NCBI RefSeq assembly: GCF_900460955.1 | Contig: NZ_UFUW01000001.1 | Coordinates: 1,734,738 to 1,798,737 of the forward strand | DNA from: Cardiobacterium valvarum | GTDB taxonomy: Bacteria > Pseudomonadota > Gammaproteobacteria > Cardiobacteriales > Cardiobacteriaceae | DNA length: 64,000 nt | Direction of reading: 5' to 3' | Shown: positions 15,248-24,588 of the stretch, in pieces | Position numbering within the stretch: the stretch's first letter is position 1 | Layout of the letters: every line of letters starts with the position of its first letter | Position numbers and translations under genes: made by a program | The notes under the pieces: model-generated | Told to the model about the DNA's origin: nothing | The model's input: only the letters and a program-made list of their open reading frames with translations | Databases searched by the model: none

Positions 15248-16639
15248 TCAATCCTGCAAGGTTTCGCGGGCGGCGGCGATGCGCGTTTTGACTTGCACGG
15301 GCGCGGTACCGCCAAAGTGGTCGCGGGCGTTGACCGAGCCTTCGAGGGTGAGGCTTTGGTACACATCTGCAGCAATGGCGGGCGAGAGTTGTTGCAGGTC
15401 GGCAAGCGGCAGGGCGTCCAGTGTGGTTTGGCGTTCGATCGCAAGGTGCACGGCGCGACCAACGATTTCGTGGGCATCACGGAAGGGTACACCGCACCGC
15501 ACAAGGTAATCAGCCAAATCGGTCGCGGTGGAATAGCCTTCGCCGGCAGCGCGGTACATGGCATCACGTTTGGCTTCTATCGCGGGAATCATGTCGGCAA
15601 AGGCGCGCAGGCAGGCGAGGACGGTGTCCAATGTGTCGAAAAGCGGTTCTTTGTCTTCCTGGTTGTCTTTGTTGTAGGCGAGCGGCTGGCTTTTCATCAA
15701 GGTAAGCAGGGCGATGAGGTGGCCATAGACGCGGCCGCTTTTGCCGCGCACGAGTTCGGGTACGTCAGGGTTTTTTTTCTGCGGCATGATGGATGAGCCG
15801 GTGCAAAAACGGTCGGGCAGGTCGATGAAGCGGTAGGCGGCGCTGTTCCAGAGGATGAGTTCTTCGGCAATGCGGCTGAGGTGCATCATCAGGGTAGCAG
15901 CGGCAGCGCAGGTTTCGATGGCAAAGTCGCGATCAGACACGGCGTCAAGCGAGTTGGCGCAGGGCGCAGTAAAGCCGAGCGCGGCGGCGGTCATATGGCG
16001 ATCGATGGGGTAAGTGGTACCGGCGAGCGCTGCGGCACCCAGCGGGGATTGGTTCAGGCGGGCGCGGCTGTCGCGGAAGCGTCCGGCATCGCGATTGAGC
16101 ATTTCGTACCACGCCATGAGGTGATGACCGAAGGTGACGGGCTGGGCGACTTGCAGATGGGTGAAGCCGGGCATGATGGTGTCTGCTTCCTGCTCGGCCA
16201 GGGTAACGATGGCGCGTTGCAGGCGGCGGATTTCGCCGAGGATGCGGTCGATGGCGGCACGGGTGTAGAGGCGGATATCGGTCGCGACCTGGTCATTGCG
16301 CGAGCGGCCGGTGTGCAGACGTTTACCGGCGTCGCCTATGAGGTCGGTCAGGCGTTTTTCGATGTTCATGTGCACGTCTTCCAGCGCAGTGTCCCAGACG
16401 AATTCGCCACGCGCGATTTCATCGGCAATGGTGTCCAATCCGCTGGCAATGGCATCACCATCGGCGGTGCTGAGGACGCCCTGTTGAACCAGCATCGCGG
16501 CGTGTGCTTTGGAGCCGGCGATGTCTTCAGCGGCAAGGCGCTGATCAAAGCCGACGGAGGCAGTGAAAGCAGCGACGAAGGCGTCGGTAGATTCCTGGAA
16601 GCGTCCGCCCCAGGCGCTGTTGGTTTTCGCTTTGTGCAT
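15248..16639 (-). CDS. argH: Argininosuccinate lyase
   Basis: A 463-residue enzyme that splits argininosuccinate into arginine and fumarate, the last step of arginine synthesis. Starting at the ATG at 16639 it reads [20 protein letters not shown], the standard ArgH opening. [13 protein letters not shown] (about 107-119) and the superfamily signature [12 protein letters not shown] (about 279-290), which holds the catalytic Ser loop, are intact. Length is normal. The open frame goes back to 16762 but that extension overlaps hemC. The gene is divergent from hemC with only 43 bases between starts, so their promoters must overlap. Confidence 0.97.
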   Translation of the reverse strand: MHKAKTNSAWGGRFQESTDAFVAAFTASVGFDQRLAAEDIAGSKAHAAMLVQQGVLSTADGDAIASGLDTIADEIARGEFVWDTALEDVHMNIEKRLTDLIGDAGKRLHTGRSRNDQVATDIRLYTRAAIDRILGEIRRLQRAIVTLAEQEADTIMPGFTHLQVAQPVTFGHHLMAWYEMLNRDAGRFRDSRARLNQSPLGAAALAGTTYPIDRHMTAAALGFTAPCANSLDAVSDRDFAIETCAAAATLMMHLSRIAEELILWNSAAYRFIDLPDRFCTGSSIMPQKKNPDVPELVRGKSGRVYGHLIALLTLMKSQPLAYNKDNQEDKEPLFDTLDTVLACLRAFADMIPAIEAKRDAMYRAAGEGYSTATDLADYLVRCGVPFRDAHEIVGRAVHLAIERQTTLDALPLADLQQLSPAIAADVYQSLTLEGSVNARDHFGGTAPVQVKTRIAAARETLQD

Positions 16640-16682
16640 ACAGTAAACTCGCGGGTTGTTTCTTTCCGCGCATTGTAACCGC

Positions 16683-17615
16683 ATGAATCCGACTATCCCC
16701 GAAATCCGCATCGCCACCCGCGAAAGCAAACTCGCCCTGTGGCAGGCCGAACACGTCGCCACCCGCTTGCGCGAACATTACCCGCAACTCGCTGTCCGCC
16801 TGGTACCGATGACGACGCGCGGCGATCGGCTGCTGGACGCACCGCTGGCAAAAATCGGTGGCAAGGGGCTGTTTATCAAGGAACTGGAACAGGCGCTGGC
16901 ACGCGGCGAAGCGGATATTGCCGTGCATTCAATGAAGGATGTCGGCGTGCACCTGCCAGAGGGGTACGCTATCGCCGCCATCCTGCCGCGCGAAAATCCT
17001 TACGACGCTTTCGTCAGCAACCGCTTCGCCTGTTTCGCCGACCTGCCTGCCGGCGCGGTGGTCGGAACATGCAGCCTGCGCCGCCGTATGCAAATCGCCC
17101 GCGCCCGCCCTGATGTGGTGCTGCGCGACCTGCGCGGCAACGTACAAACCCGTCTCGCCAAACTCGACCGGGGCGATTTCGATGCCATCATCCTCGCCTG
17201 CGCCGGCCTGATCCGCCTCGACCTGCGCCAGCGCATCCGCGAAACCCTGCCTGTTGCCCTGTCACTACCCGCTATCGGCCAGGGTGCTATCGGCATCGAA
17301 TGCCGCCTGAACAGTTCCGTCTACCCGCTGCTTGCCGCCCTGAACGACGCCGATACCGCCCTGTGTGTGCAAACCGAGCGCATCATCAACCGCCATCTTG
17401 AAGGTTCCTGCCAGGTGCCACTCGCTGCCTTTGCTACCCTGCACGGCGAGCGTATTCACCTGGAAGCACGCATTGGCATGCCCGATGGCAGCGACTATCT
17501 CGCTGCAAGCGACGATACCCCGCGTACCGATGCCACCGCGCTGGGCGAACGCATCGCCGCCCGCCTGATTGCCGGTGGTGCCCGCGATATCCTGCACCGC
17601 CTCAGCCATGCCTGA
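16683..17615 (+). CDS. hemC: Hydroxymethylbilane synthase (porphobilinogen deaminase)
   Basis: A 310-residue cytosolic enzyme joining four porphobilinogens into hydroxymethylbilane. [18 protein letters not shown] (9-26) is the N-terminal signature; the catalytic Asp is in HSMKDVG (Asp86); the basic pocket [10 protein letters not shown] is at 128-137; the dipyrromethane cofactor is carried by Cys243 in [13 protein letters not shown] chose the ATG at 16683; an earlier in-frame Met at 16656 overlaps the argH upstream region. First gene of hemC-hemD-hemX-hemY: its stop overlaps the hemD start by eight bases. Confidence 0.97.
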   Translation: MNPTIPEIRIATRESKLALWQAEHVATRLREHYPQLAVRLVPMTTRGDRLLDAPLAKIGGKGLFIKELEQALARGEADIAVHSMKDVGVHLPEGYAIAAILPRENPYDAFVSNRFACFADLPAGAVVGTCSLRRRMQIARARPDVVLRDLRGNVQTRLAKLDRGDFDAIILACAGLIRLDLRQRIRETLPVALSLPAIGQGAIGIECRLNSSVYPLLAALNDADTALCVQTERIINRHLEGSCQVPLAAFATLHGERIHLEARIGMPDGSDYLAASDDTPRTDATALGERIAARLIAGGARDILHRLSHA

Positions 17616-18345
17616 ACTTAGCGGCTGCATCATCCTCTACACCCGCGACAGCAGCCATTACCCTGCCTTCCGCGCCCGCATCACCGCGTTGGGCGGCACC
17701 ACCTACCATCTGCCGCTGATGGCAACCGTCCCGCAACCGCTCAGTGCCGCTGACCGCACCATCCTTGATAGCAGCGACACCCTTGTCTTCACCAGCGCTG
17801 CCGCCGTGCAACACCTGCTCGCCCAGTATCGCCTGTGCGGACAACAAACTATCGCTATCGGTACCGCCACTGCTGCCGCCCTGCCCTACCCGCCCAACCG
17901 CTGTGCCCCGCCGCCATACAACAGCGAAGCACTACTCACCGACTGGCAACCGCATGGCGCGCGCATCGCTCTTATCGCCGCACCGGAAGGCAGACAGATG
18001 CTTGCGGAAACCCTCAGCAAAAACAATACTGTGCGCACTATCTACCCCTATCGCCGCACCAACCCAAGCACACACTATCCATCCGCCCTGCCAATCCCGC
18101 ACATCATCACCATTGCCAGCCAGCAAACCCTTGATTACCTGCTCGCAATAGTCCCGCAAGAAAAACGAAAACTGCTAAAATGCCGTACCTGTATAGCCGC
18201 CATCAGTGAACGGGTGGCGCAATATGCGGAAAAACAAGGCTTTCATACGCATATCCATGCCGAAAAAGCCGGTGAAACAGAGCAAATCGCAGCCATCTGC
18301 CGCTGGTGGCAGACGGTGGAATCCAACTCAGGAGCAACTCCATGA
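17608..18345 (+). CDS. hemD: Uroporphyrinogen-III synthase
   Basis: A 245-residue enzyme that closes and inverts ring D of hydroxymethylbilane to give uroporphyrinogen III. HemD sequences diverge strongly; what supports the call is position (overlapping hemC by eight bases and hemX by ATGA), length, the opening IILYTRDSSHYPAFRARITA with its early Arg, the LVFTSAAAVQHLL segment, and the two-lobed layout with a central TPP-like IALIAAPEGRQML. The frame is also open 13 codons further upstream inside hemC; the ATG at 17608 is the sensible start. Confidence 0.88.
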   Translation: MPELSGCIILYTRDSSHYPAFRARITALGGTTYHLPLMATVPQPLSAADRTILDSSDTLVFTSAAAVQHLLAQYRLCGQQTIAIGTATAAALPYPPNRCAPPPYNSEALLTDWQPHGARIALIAAPEGRQMLAETLSKNNTVRTIYPYRRTNPSTHYPSALPIPHIITIASQQTLDYLLAIVPQEKRKLLKCRTCIAAISERVAQYAEKQGFHTHIHAEKAGETEQIAAICRWWQTVESNSGATP

Positions 18346-19601
18346 CTGACCCGAACCAACCCGAAAATCAGCAAGAAACACTCCCCGTAGCACAGCACGG
18401 CCATGATGAACAAAAAATGCCTCAGAGCGGCAGTGGGCGCGGGCTAGCGTTCCTTTCCCTCGTGGTCAGCCTTGCCATTGCCGGCGGCGGTACCTTCGCC
18501 CTGAATAAAATCACCACCCACTACAACGACGCTATCGCCAAACTCAATCTCAACCTGAACGATACCGCGCCGAAAACCTACGCCACCATCAACAAAATGG
18601 ACGAATTGGCACAACAAGTCTCCCAACTCGACCAGCAAACCAAAAACATTGATAGCGCCATCAACACCGCTGTAAATGCTGCCGTCGCCGCGAACCAGGT
18701 CAGCGATGACCAAATCGCCGCCATCGCCGCACAACACAGCATCAGCCGCGAACAAGTCGAAAGCCTCATCAAGCAGGAACTGGCAAGCTTCGCCCAAGGC
18801 GAAACCAAAATCGACCTCAGCAAAGAAATCGCTGCCGTACAACAAAGCGAAGCCGCCGCCAAAGCCGCCGTGCAGGAAATCGACGAAAAACGCGTCCTCA
18901 TCGAACACGCTTTGGCACAGAACAACAACAGTGCCAACCCCTACCCGCTGCTGAACGCGCTGAAAATGGCAAAAATCGCTGCCAGCGACGGCAACTACAG
19001 CGCTGCCAAAGCCTACCTCGACCAGGCCGGCGAAACCTACACCCTCTTCAACCTGAACGGCACCGCATACGCCAAATACCAAAATGCGCTGACCGAACTG
19101 CGCACCGAATACGGCATCCTTGCTGCCAAACCTGCCCCGGCTGCCGAAATAGAGGCCATCATCGCCACCCTGCCGAAATGGCCGTACAAAAACATCAACG
19201 CCGTTAATCTGCTTGCGGCAAAAGAACAAACTGCTCCGGCTGACTGGCAAGACAAACTCAAAGATGCCGGGCAAAACCTTCTCGAAAAAACCATCACCGT
19301 CGTCAAAATAGACGACGCTGGCAACGCCTGGATACAAGCCAACGATGCCCTGCAAATCATCCACAAAGACAACCTGCGCCTTAACCTCGCCTTTGCGCGT
19401 AACGCCCTGCAACTACGGGATCAAGCCGGTTACAACAACATCGCCAAAGAACTCTACGCACAAATCGAGCGCCTCTTTGACACGGCAAACAGCGACGTTG
19501 CCGCTGCGCTGGCTACTCTCGAAAAGCTTGAAACCCGTGACGATAAAATTCCAGACATCGGCGCTCTGATTGAGCAAATCGAAAAAGCGGCGAAGGAGTA
19601 A
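18342..19601 (+). CDS. hemX: HemX-like membrane-anchored protein
   Basis: A 419-residue protein with a polar N-terminal tail, one membrane helix (about 35-53, LAFLSLVVSLAIAGGGTFAL) and a long periplasmic part rich in coiled coil (Gln/Ala-rich, about 55-200) followed by a globular region. This is the architecture of the enteric hemX product, annotated as a uroporphyrin-III C-methyltransferase by old convention although its catalytic role is doubtful. It sits between hemD (ATGA overlap) and hemY (four bases apart), the conserved gammaproteobacterial order. Likely helps organise heme-pathway enzymes at the membrane; inference. Confidence 0.85.
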   Translation: MTDPNQPENQQETLPVAQHGHDEQKMPQSGSGRGLAFLSLVVSLAIAGGGTFALNKITTHYNDAIAKLNLNLNDTAPKTYATINKMDELAQQVSQLDQQTKNIDSAINTAVNAAVAANQVSDDQIAAIAAQHSISREQVESLIKQELASFAQGETKIDLSKEIAAVQQSEAAAKAAVQEIDEKRVLIEHALAQNNNSANPYPLLNALKMAKIAASDGNYSAAKAYLDQAGETYTLFNLNGTAYAKYQNALTELRTEYGILAAKPAPAAEIEAIIATLPKWPYKNINAVNLLAAKEQTAPADWQDKLKDAGQNLLEKTITVVKIDDAGNAWIQANDALQIIHKDNLRLNLAFARNALQLRDQAGYNNIAKELYAQIERLFDTANSDVAAALATLEKLETRDDKIPDIGALIEQIEKAAKE

Positions 19602-19605
19602 ACCC

Positions 19606-20931
19606 ATGGTACGCATCATTCTCATCCTGCTCGTCCTCTGCCTATGCGGCGTGGCAGGTTACGCAGTCAACCTGCTCCCACAACAACGCGTTTACGTCTT
19701 CGCAGCCGGCTATTACGTCGAAACCTCGCTCATTGTCTGGCTTATCCTCTCACTTATCGCCTCCGGCATCATCTTCTACTGCCTGCGCGTACTCTGCGTT
19801 CTCTGGCACAGCCCGCAAATCCTCAGCCGTAGCAGCAGCGTGCGCCGCCGTCACAAAGCCGAGCGCCTGCTGAAAAGCGGCCTTGCTGCCATGCTGTCTG
19901 GTCACTATGGTCGTGCCGAACGCGACCTTGAGCACGGTGGACGCCTGATGACCGCGCTCGGTCAAGACGCCGTTATCTACTACGAAAACGCGGCTATTGC
20001 CGCCGACCGGCAAAACGCTAAAGACCGCCGTGATCACTACCTGCTGCGTGCCCGTGAAGGTGCCCGCCAGCAACAAAGCAACCTGACCCGCCTGACCGAA
20101 GCCGAAATCCACGTCCAGAATGGCGCTTACGAGCAGGCACTCAAGCTGCTGGAACAACTGCACAACGAAGAACCGCGCAACAGCAAAATTATCGCCCTGC
20201 TTGACCAAACCTATGCCGGACAGCAAGCTTGGGATAAAGCCTGGGGCAATCTCTCCGCCCTGCGCCCGCAACTGGACACTGCTGCCTACGACAGCCGCCG
20301 CAAGACTTACGCCCAAGGCATCCTGTACGATGGTGCCAAAGGCGACATCCAGGCGCTTGAAGCTGCGTGGAAACGCCTGCCGTCTGACCTGCGCCGCGAC
20401 AAAGCCCTCATCCTGCAATACGCCGGCGCACTGGCGGCAAACGACCACCCGGAAGAAGCCGAAAAACTGCTTGCTGGCGAAATCCGCCAAAGCCAGGACC
20501 TCGAACTCATCCAAGCATACAGCCAACTGCGCCGTGCTGACTTCCGTGCCCAGCTTGAACACATGAAGCAGTGGGAAAGCAAACACGCGAACGACGCCAT
20601 CTTCCTCTACGCCAAAGCGCTCATCGCCTATAAAGCGAAAGACCTTGATACCGCGCTGCAAGCCATCGAAGAAGCCGTCAAACGCGGCCAGGCGCCAGAA
20701 GCCTTCGCCCTCTACGCGCAAATCCTTGACGCGAAAAACCGCCCGGAAGCCGCACTGCTTGCCTATCGACAAAGCGTCGCCCCGGCTCACCCGGAACAAG
20801 CACTGGAAGGCGACCTGCTACCGGCAGCACCTACCCCGCCAGCGGTTGAACTCAATAAAGAAACTGTTGAACCGCCTGCCGTTGCAGACCAAAGCGGTGA
20901 CGACAAACCTAACGAAGAAAACAAAGCCTAA
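19606..20931 (+). CDS. hemY: HemY-like TPR protein
   Basis: A 441-residue inner-membrane protein. Two N-terminal helices (about 3-20 and 42-66) are followed by a cytoplasmic domain of TPR-like helical pairs, visible as repeated A-x-x-L-L and YENAAIAA-type patterns, e.g. GAYEQALKLLEQLHNEEP near 185 and AGALAANDHPEEAEKLLAGE. This is the gammaproteobacterial HemY (not protoporphyrinogen oxidase of Gram-positives), whose role in late heme synthesis is structural. AAGGAG precedes the ATG at 19606. The tail is Pro/Glu-rich. A terminator follows directly, so it ends the hemCDXY operon. Confidence 0.88.
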   Translation: MVRIILILLVLCLCGVAGYAVNLLPQQRVYVFAAGYYVETSLIVWLILSLIASGIIFYCLRVLCVLWHSPQILSRSSSVRRRHKAERLLKSGLAAMLSGHYGRAERDLEHGGRLMTALGQDAVIYYENAAIAADRQNAKDRRDHYLLRAREGARQQQSNLTRLTEAEIHVQNGAYEQALKLLEQLHNEEPRNSKIIALLDQTYAGQQAWDKAWGNLSALRPQLDTAAYDSRRKTYAQGILYDGAKGDIQALEAAWKRLPSDLRRDKALILQYAGALAANDHPEEAEKLLAGEIRQSQDLELIQAYSQLRRADFRAQLEHMKQWESKHANDAIFLYAKALIAYKAKDLDTALQAIEEAVKRGQAPEAFALYAQILDAKNRPEAALLAYRQSVAPAHPEQALEGDLLPAAPTPPAVELNKETVEPPAVADQSGDDKPNEENKA

Positions 20932-20937
20932 ACCACG

Positions 20938-20964
20938 ACACCCGCGCAAGCGGGTGTTTTCTTT
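20938..20964 (+). terminator. Terminator after hemY
   Basis: ACACCCGC-GCAA-GCGGGTGT then TTTCTTT, seven bases after the hemY stop. Confidence 0.85.
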
Positions 20965-21084
20965 GATAACGCCTGCAAAATGGGAAAGATACGGTATTGG
21001 AGCCCCTTAGTATCCATGTGTACTGGCTGCGACGCATCGCCTTGCCTCTTTCCTATTTGCAGGCGTTCTACACATCTGTACGTC

Positions 21085-21642
21085 ATGCTCTTTGCCGCCT
21101 ACCTTAATGCCCTGCACATCCTCTATCGCGACTATGGCCTTGAACCCCTGCGCACCTATCCCCCGGCGAGTGCGGCCGACCTCGCTGCTGCCGAAGCCGC
21201 ACTTGGTTTTGCCCTTGATCCTGCGCTCAAAGCTACCTGGCAAAGCGCAAACGGCAGCGATGAATGGCAAACCGTTTTTGCCCGCCCCGGCTACATTACC
21301 GGCTACAGCTTCCTCTCCCTGGCAGACTCCCTGCGCGAGCGTGAGTATATGGCGCACCGCGCGCCACAATACGACGGCTACGAACAGGAACAACCACGCG
21401 ACCCGCGCATCTGCAGTGGCTGGTACCAAGCGGGCTGGCTGCCCTTTGCTGCCTTTTCCGCCCCCGATCTGCTGCTGATTGCTGACCACAGTCCCACCGC
21501 CAGCGGACAATGCGGGCAAATCATTGCTTTTAGCCACGACCCGGACACCATCAGCTACGTCTGCACCGATTTCGCAACGCTGCTCGAACAATCCCTCGCC
21601 ACCATCCGCGAACACCCAGAAGACTGTCTGCCGGAAGAATGA
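21085..21642 (+). CDS. SMI1/KNR4 (SUKH) family protein
   Basis: A 185-residue soluble protein when started at the ATG at 21085; the frame is open to 20980 but that part runs through the terminator area. The opening LRTYPPASAADLAAAEAALG then FALDPALKATWQSANGSDEW is the SUKH domain signature: helix with spaced acidic residues, then P-x-x-L and W-x-x-x-N-G. Later parts (LLIADHSPTASGQCGQIIAF, SYVCTDFATLLE) fit the same fold. SUKH proteins often neutralise nuclease or deaminase toxins, but here no toxin gene is adjacent, so this may be an orphan immunity gene or a housekeeping member. Confidence 0.75.
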   Translation: MLFAAYLNALHILYRDYGLEPLRTYPPASAADLAAAEAALGFALDPALKATWQSANGSDEWQTVFARPGYITGYSFLSLADSLREREYMAHRAPQYDGYEQEQPRDPRICSGWYQAGWLPFAAFSAPDLLLIADHSPTASGQCGQIIAFSHDPDTISYVCTDFATLLEQSLATIREHPEDCLPEE

Positions 21643-21679
21643 GCAGCGCTATCCCGCCAAACCTGCACAGGAGAAATAA

Positions 21680-21709
21680 AAAACCGCGACCCGTGTCGCG
21701 GTTTTTTTA
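21680..21709. terminator. Bidirectional terminator between SUKH gene and dgkA
   Basis: AACCGCGAC-CCGT-GTCGCGGTT flanked by A7 and T7. The complementarity goes on outward (GGAGAAATA / TATTTCTCC), giving about 22 pairs with one bulge, between convergent genes. Confidence 0.88.
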
Positions 21710-21722
21710 TTTCTCCTCCCCT

Positions 21723-22145
21723 TCAGGCAAGAAATGTCCCATACAACGCCATCGCCCACAGGGTAAAGACGAAGGCCAAGCAGGTGTATTGCGCCGCTGA
21801 ACCCGCGTCTTTGGCCCGTTTGGCAAGCGGGTGGATGGCGGTCGAAGTGTGGTCAACCGCTGCTTCCAGTGCGGTGTTGAGTAGTTCGGTGACGAGTGAT
21901 GCGCCCGAGGCGAAGACGAGCAGCATTTTCTGCGTCAGCGGGAAAGGCAGGAAAATCAGCACGACCAGCAGCACGCTGTGCAGCATGAGCAGTTCACGGA
22001 AGCCCGCTTCTTCGATGGCGGCTTTAATGCCGTCCAGCGAATAGCGCAGGGCGTTAAAAAGGCGGCCAATACCACTTTTCGTGCCTTTGAAGGCGGCGGC
22101 GGGGTTCTCTGGCGTGAGGGGGGAAGGTTCTTTTTCGTCCTGCAT
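21723..22145 (-). CDS. dgkA: Diacylglycerol kinase
   Basis: A 140-residue inner-membrane enzyme that phosphorylates diacylglycerol made during membrane-derived oligosaccharide or lipid turnover. After a polar N-terminus it has ALRYSLDGIKAAIEEAGFRE, the surface helix region, then three membrane helices; the second carries the catalytic and metal residues in TELLNTALEAAVD, and the third follows KRAKDAGSAAQ. These are the family landmarks. The start at the ATG at 22145 excludes ten codons that run through the rpsT terminator. It follows rpsT on the same strand. Confidence 0.92.
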   Translation of the reverse strand: MQDEKEPSPLTPENPAAAFKGTKSGIGRLFNALRYSLDGIKAAIEEAGFRELLMLHSVLLVVLIFLPFPLTQKMLLVFASGASLVTELLNTALEAAVDHTSTAIHPLAKRAKDAGSAAQYTCLAFVFTLWAMALYGTFLA

Positions 22146-22160
22146 GGCAATTCTCGGCAA

Positions 22161-22190
22161 ATAAAAACCCGCCATAGGAGCGGGTTTTGG
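22161..22190 (-). terminator. Terminator after rpsT
   Basis: Minus strand: AACCCGC, loop TCCTATG, GCGGGTTTTTATTT, 15 bases after the rpsT stop and about 16 before the dgkA start. Confidence 0.8.
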
Positions 22191-22204
22191 GGAAGCTGTA
22201 GCAA

Positions 22205-22471
22205 TCAGGCGGCAACAGCCTTGATGCGGGCGCTCAGACGGCTTTTCAGGCGGGCCGCTTTATTTTTATGGATGAGGCCCTTGCGTGCCGCGCGATCCAG
22301 CGCGGAAGAAGTTTCGATGAAAACGACCTGCATGGCGCTCTTATCGCCACCTTCAATGGTACGCAGCAATTTTTTTACGGCAGTACGCATGGCGGAACGC
22401 TGGCTGGCGTTACGGGCACGGGCTTTTTCGGACTGGCGGACGCGTTTTTTTGCTTGTGCTGTATTAGCCAA
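22205..22471 (-). CDS. rpsT: 30S ribosomal protein S20
   Basis: An 88-residue, strongly basic protein: [20 protein letters not shown] then [17 protein letters not shown] is the S20 opening, and the end [20 protein letters not shown] is equally typical. S20 binds 16S rRNA early in assembly of the small subunit. AGGAGA lies about six bases before its ATG. A near-consensus promoter is found at 22521-22549 and a terminator directly follows, so the gene is a single transcription unit. Confidence 0.98.
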   Translation of the reverse strand: MANTAQAKKRVRQSEKARARNASQRSAMRTAVKKLLRTIEGGDKSAMQVVFIETSSALDRAARKGLIHKNKAARLKSRLSARIKAVAA

Positions 22472-22520
22472 GATATTTCTCCTAAATAATCAATGAATAA
22501 AGGGGTAAAAGAGGGTGCGG

Positions 22521-22549
22521 ATATTGCCCCTTTTCTTCAATTTTGTCAA
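22521..22549 (-). promoter_or_regulatory. Sigma-70 promoter of rpsT
   Basis: Minus strand TTGACA (22549-22544), 17-base spacer, CAATAT (22526-22521), followed about 50 bases later by the rpsT start. A full -35 consensus and ideal spacing. Confidence 0.8.
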
Positions 22550-22587
22550 TGACTTTTCCCCTGAGGCAGGGGCTTCCGGGCGCATGG

Positions 22588-22616
22588 TTGTAATCCCCCT
22601 GCCGTGCTTTCATAAT
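22588..22616 (+). promoter_or_regulatory. Probable promoter of hemL
   Basis: TTGTAA (22588-22593), 17-base spacer, CATAAT (22611-22616), 32 bases before the hemL ATG. Confidence 0.55.
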
Positions 22617-22647
22617 GCCGCCCTTTCCTGTTTTCGAGGTACTTTCC

Positions 22648-23937
22648 ATGTCGTCGCAAGATGCTTTTCTCGCCGCGCAAAAGGTTATTCCGGGCGGGGT
22701 CAATTCGCCCGTCCGCGCTTTCCGCAGTGTCGGCGGTACGCCGCGCTTTATCGCCCGTGCCGAGGGGCCTTATATTTTTGATGTGGACGGCAAACGCTAT
22801 ATCGACTATGTCGGCTCGTACGGCCCTGCCATTGTCGGCCATGCCCACCCGGCCATTGTCCGTGCGGTACAGGACACGACGACACGCGGTTTCGGCTTTG
22901 GCGCACCGACAGAAGCAGAAACCGCGCTTGCCGAAGCCATCGTTGCCCGTGTGCCGGCGGTGGAGATGGTGCGCCTGTGCAATTCCGGTACGGAAGCGAC
23001 GATGAGCGCCATCCGCCTTGCGCGCGGCTACACCGGTCGCAGTGATTTTCTGAAATTCGCCGGTTGCTATCACGGCCACAGCGACGGCCTGCTCGTCGCC
23101 GCCGGTTCCGGTGCGCTCACCCTCGGCGTGCCGGATTCGCCCGGTGTCCCCGCCGCCTACGCGCAACACACCCTGACCGCGCCGTATAACGACATCCCCG
23201 CGCTGGAACAGGCGTTTGCCGACTACGGCGACCGCCTCGCCGCCGTCATCGTCGAACCTGTCGCCGGCAACATGAGCTGCGTCCCGCCCGACCCTGCCTT
23301 TTTGCACACCCTGCGCCGCCTGTGCAGCGCGCACGGCGTCGTGCTGATTTTTGACGAAGTGATGACCGGCTTCCGCGTCGCCCGCAGCGGCGCACAAGAG
23401 TATTACGGCATTGAGGCCGACCTTGTCACCCTCGGCAAAATCATCGGTGGCGGGATGCCGGTGGGCGCCTTCGGCGGACGGCGCGCCATCATGGAGCAGC
23501 TCGCCCCGCTCGGTAGCGTCTATCAGGCGGGGACGCTGTCCGGCAACCCTGTATCCGTCGCCGCCGGAATCGCCAGCCTCCGCCTCACCGACGATGCCAC
23601 GTTTTACCAAAACCTTGCCATGCATACCACGGCGCTGGCCGACGGCCTGCTTGACCGCGCCCGTGCGCACGGCATCCCGCTCGTCGTCAACCACCTTTGC
23701 GGCATGCTCGGCCTCTTCTTCAGCAGCGAAGAACGCATTGACAACCTCGAAGCCGTCAAACGCAGCGACACCGCCCGCTTCGCCCGCTTCTTCCACCACA
23801 TGCTTGATGCGGGCGTGAACCTCGCGCCGTCTGCCTTTGAAGCCATCTTCACCGGCAGCCAGCACAATGCCGCCGTGATAGACGCGACCCTCACCGCCGC
23901 CGACCAAGCCTTTGCCAAACTCGCCAGGGGGGAGTGA
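22648..23937 (+). CDS. hemL: Glutamate-1-semialdehyde 2,1-aminomutase
   Basis: A 429-residue PLP enzyme converting glutamate 1-semialdehyde into 5-aminolevulinate, the second step of C5-type heme synthesis. The opening [20 protein letters not shown] is diagnostic. [17 protein letters not shown] binds PLP phosphate, [16 protein letters not shown] carries the Asp that contacts the ring nitrogen, and [17 protein letters not shown] carries the Schiff-base Lys. The start at 22648 gives the normal length; the upstream in-frame ATG at 22615 lies in the promoter. Its stop overlaps the pdxH ribosome site region, so both may be co-transcribed. Confidence 0.97.
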   Translation: MSSQDAFLAAQKVIPGGVNSPVRAFRSVGGTPRFIARAEGPYIFDVDGKRYIDYVGSYGPAIVGHAHPAIVRAVQDTTTRGFGFGAPTEAETALAEAIVARVPAVEMVRLCNSGTEATMSAIRLARGYTGRSDFLKFAGCYHGHSDGLLVAAGSGALTLGVPDSPGVPAAYAQHTLTAPYNDIPALEQAFADYGDRLAAVIVEPVAGNMSCVPPDPAFLHTLRRLCSAHGVVLIFDEVMTGFRVARSGAQEYYGIEADLVTLGKIIGGGMPVGAFGGRRAIMEQLAPLGSVYQAGTLSGNPVSVAAGIASLRLTDDATFYQNLAMHTTALADGLLDRARAHGIPLVVNHLCGMLGLFFSSEERIDNLEAVKRSDTARFARFFHHMLDAGVNLAPSAFEAIFTGSQHNAAVIDATLTAADQAFAKLARGE

Positions 23938-23939
23938 AC

Positions 23940-24578
23940 ATGGACATCGGCAACATCCGCAAAGACTTCGCCGACCACCCGCCGCTCGAACGCGCCGACC
24001 TGCATGACGACCCCATCCGGCAATTCGAACGCTGGTTCAGCGAAGCCCTTGCCAGCGGCATCGCCGAAGCCAACGGCTTCGTCCTCAGCACCGTATCCGC
24101 CGACGGCCAGCCCTCGCAGCGCGCCGTCCTGCTCAAATACTTCGACGCCGACGGCTTCGTCTTCTACACCAACTACGACAGCCGCAAGGCGCAGGAAATC
24201 GCCGCCAACCCGCGCGTTTCCATGCACTTCCCCTGGTTCGCCCTGCAACGCCAGGTAAAAATCGAAGGCAGCGTCGAAAAAGTCTCGCGCGAACAAACCC
24301 TCAAATACTTCCTCTCGCGCCCCAAAGGCAGCCAGCTTGGCGCCTGGACCTCGCCACAAAGCCAGGTCATCAGCTCGCGCCAACTGCTCATGCAACAATG
24401 GGAGCGCATGAAAACCAAATTCGCCCACGGCGACATCCCGCTGCCCGACTTCTGGGGCGGCTACCGCATCCGCCCGCACGCCATCGAATACTGGCAGGGA
24501 CAGCCCAACCGCCTGCACGACCGCTTCCTCTACACCTTGAGCGACAGCGGCTGGACCATTGACCGCCTCGCCCCCTGA
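23940..24578 (+). CDS. pdxH: Pyridoxamine 5'-phosphate oxidase
   Basis: A 212-residue FMN enzyme that oxidises pyridoxamine or pyridoxine 5'-phosphate to pyridoxal phosphate. Landmarks: FERWFSEALASGIAEANGFV near 30, the FMN-binding segment PSQRAVLLKYFDADGFVFYT, TNYDSRKAQEIAANPRVSMH, and the C-terminal substrate-binding block FWGGYRIRPHAIEYWQG then RLHDRFLY. The ATG at 23940 has GGGGGGAG five bases upstream; a GTG two codons earlier (23934) overlaps the hemL stop. Functionally it supplies PLP, the cofactor of HemL just upstream. Confidence 0.96.
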   Translation: MDIGNIRKDFADHPPLERADLHDDPIRQFERWFSEALASGIAEANGFVLSTVSADGQPSQRAVLLKYFDADGFVFYTNYDSRKAQEIAANPRVSMHFPWFALQRQVKIEGSVEKVSREQTLKYFLSRPKGSQLGAWTSPQSQVISSRQLLMQQWERMKTKFAHGDIPLPDFWGGYRIRPHAIEYWQGQPNRLHDRFLYTLSDSGWTIDRLAP

Positions 24579-24588
24579 ACCCGCGCCC

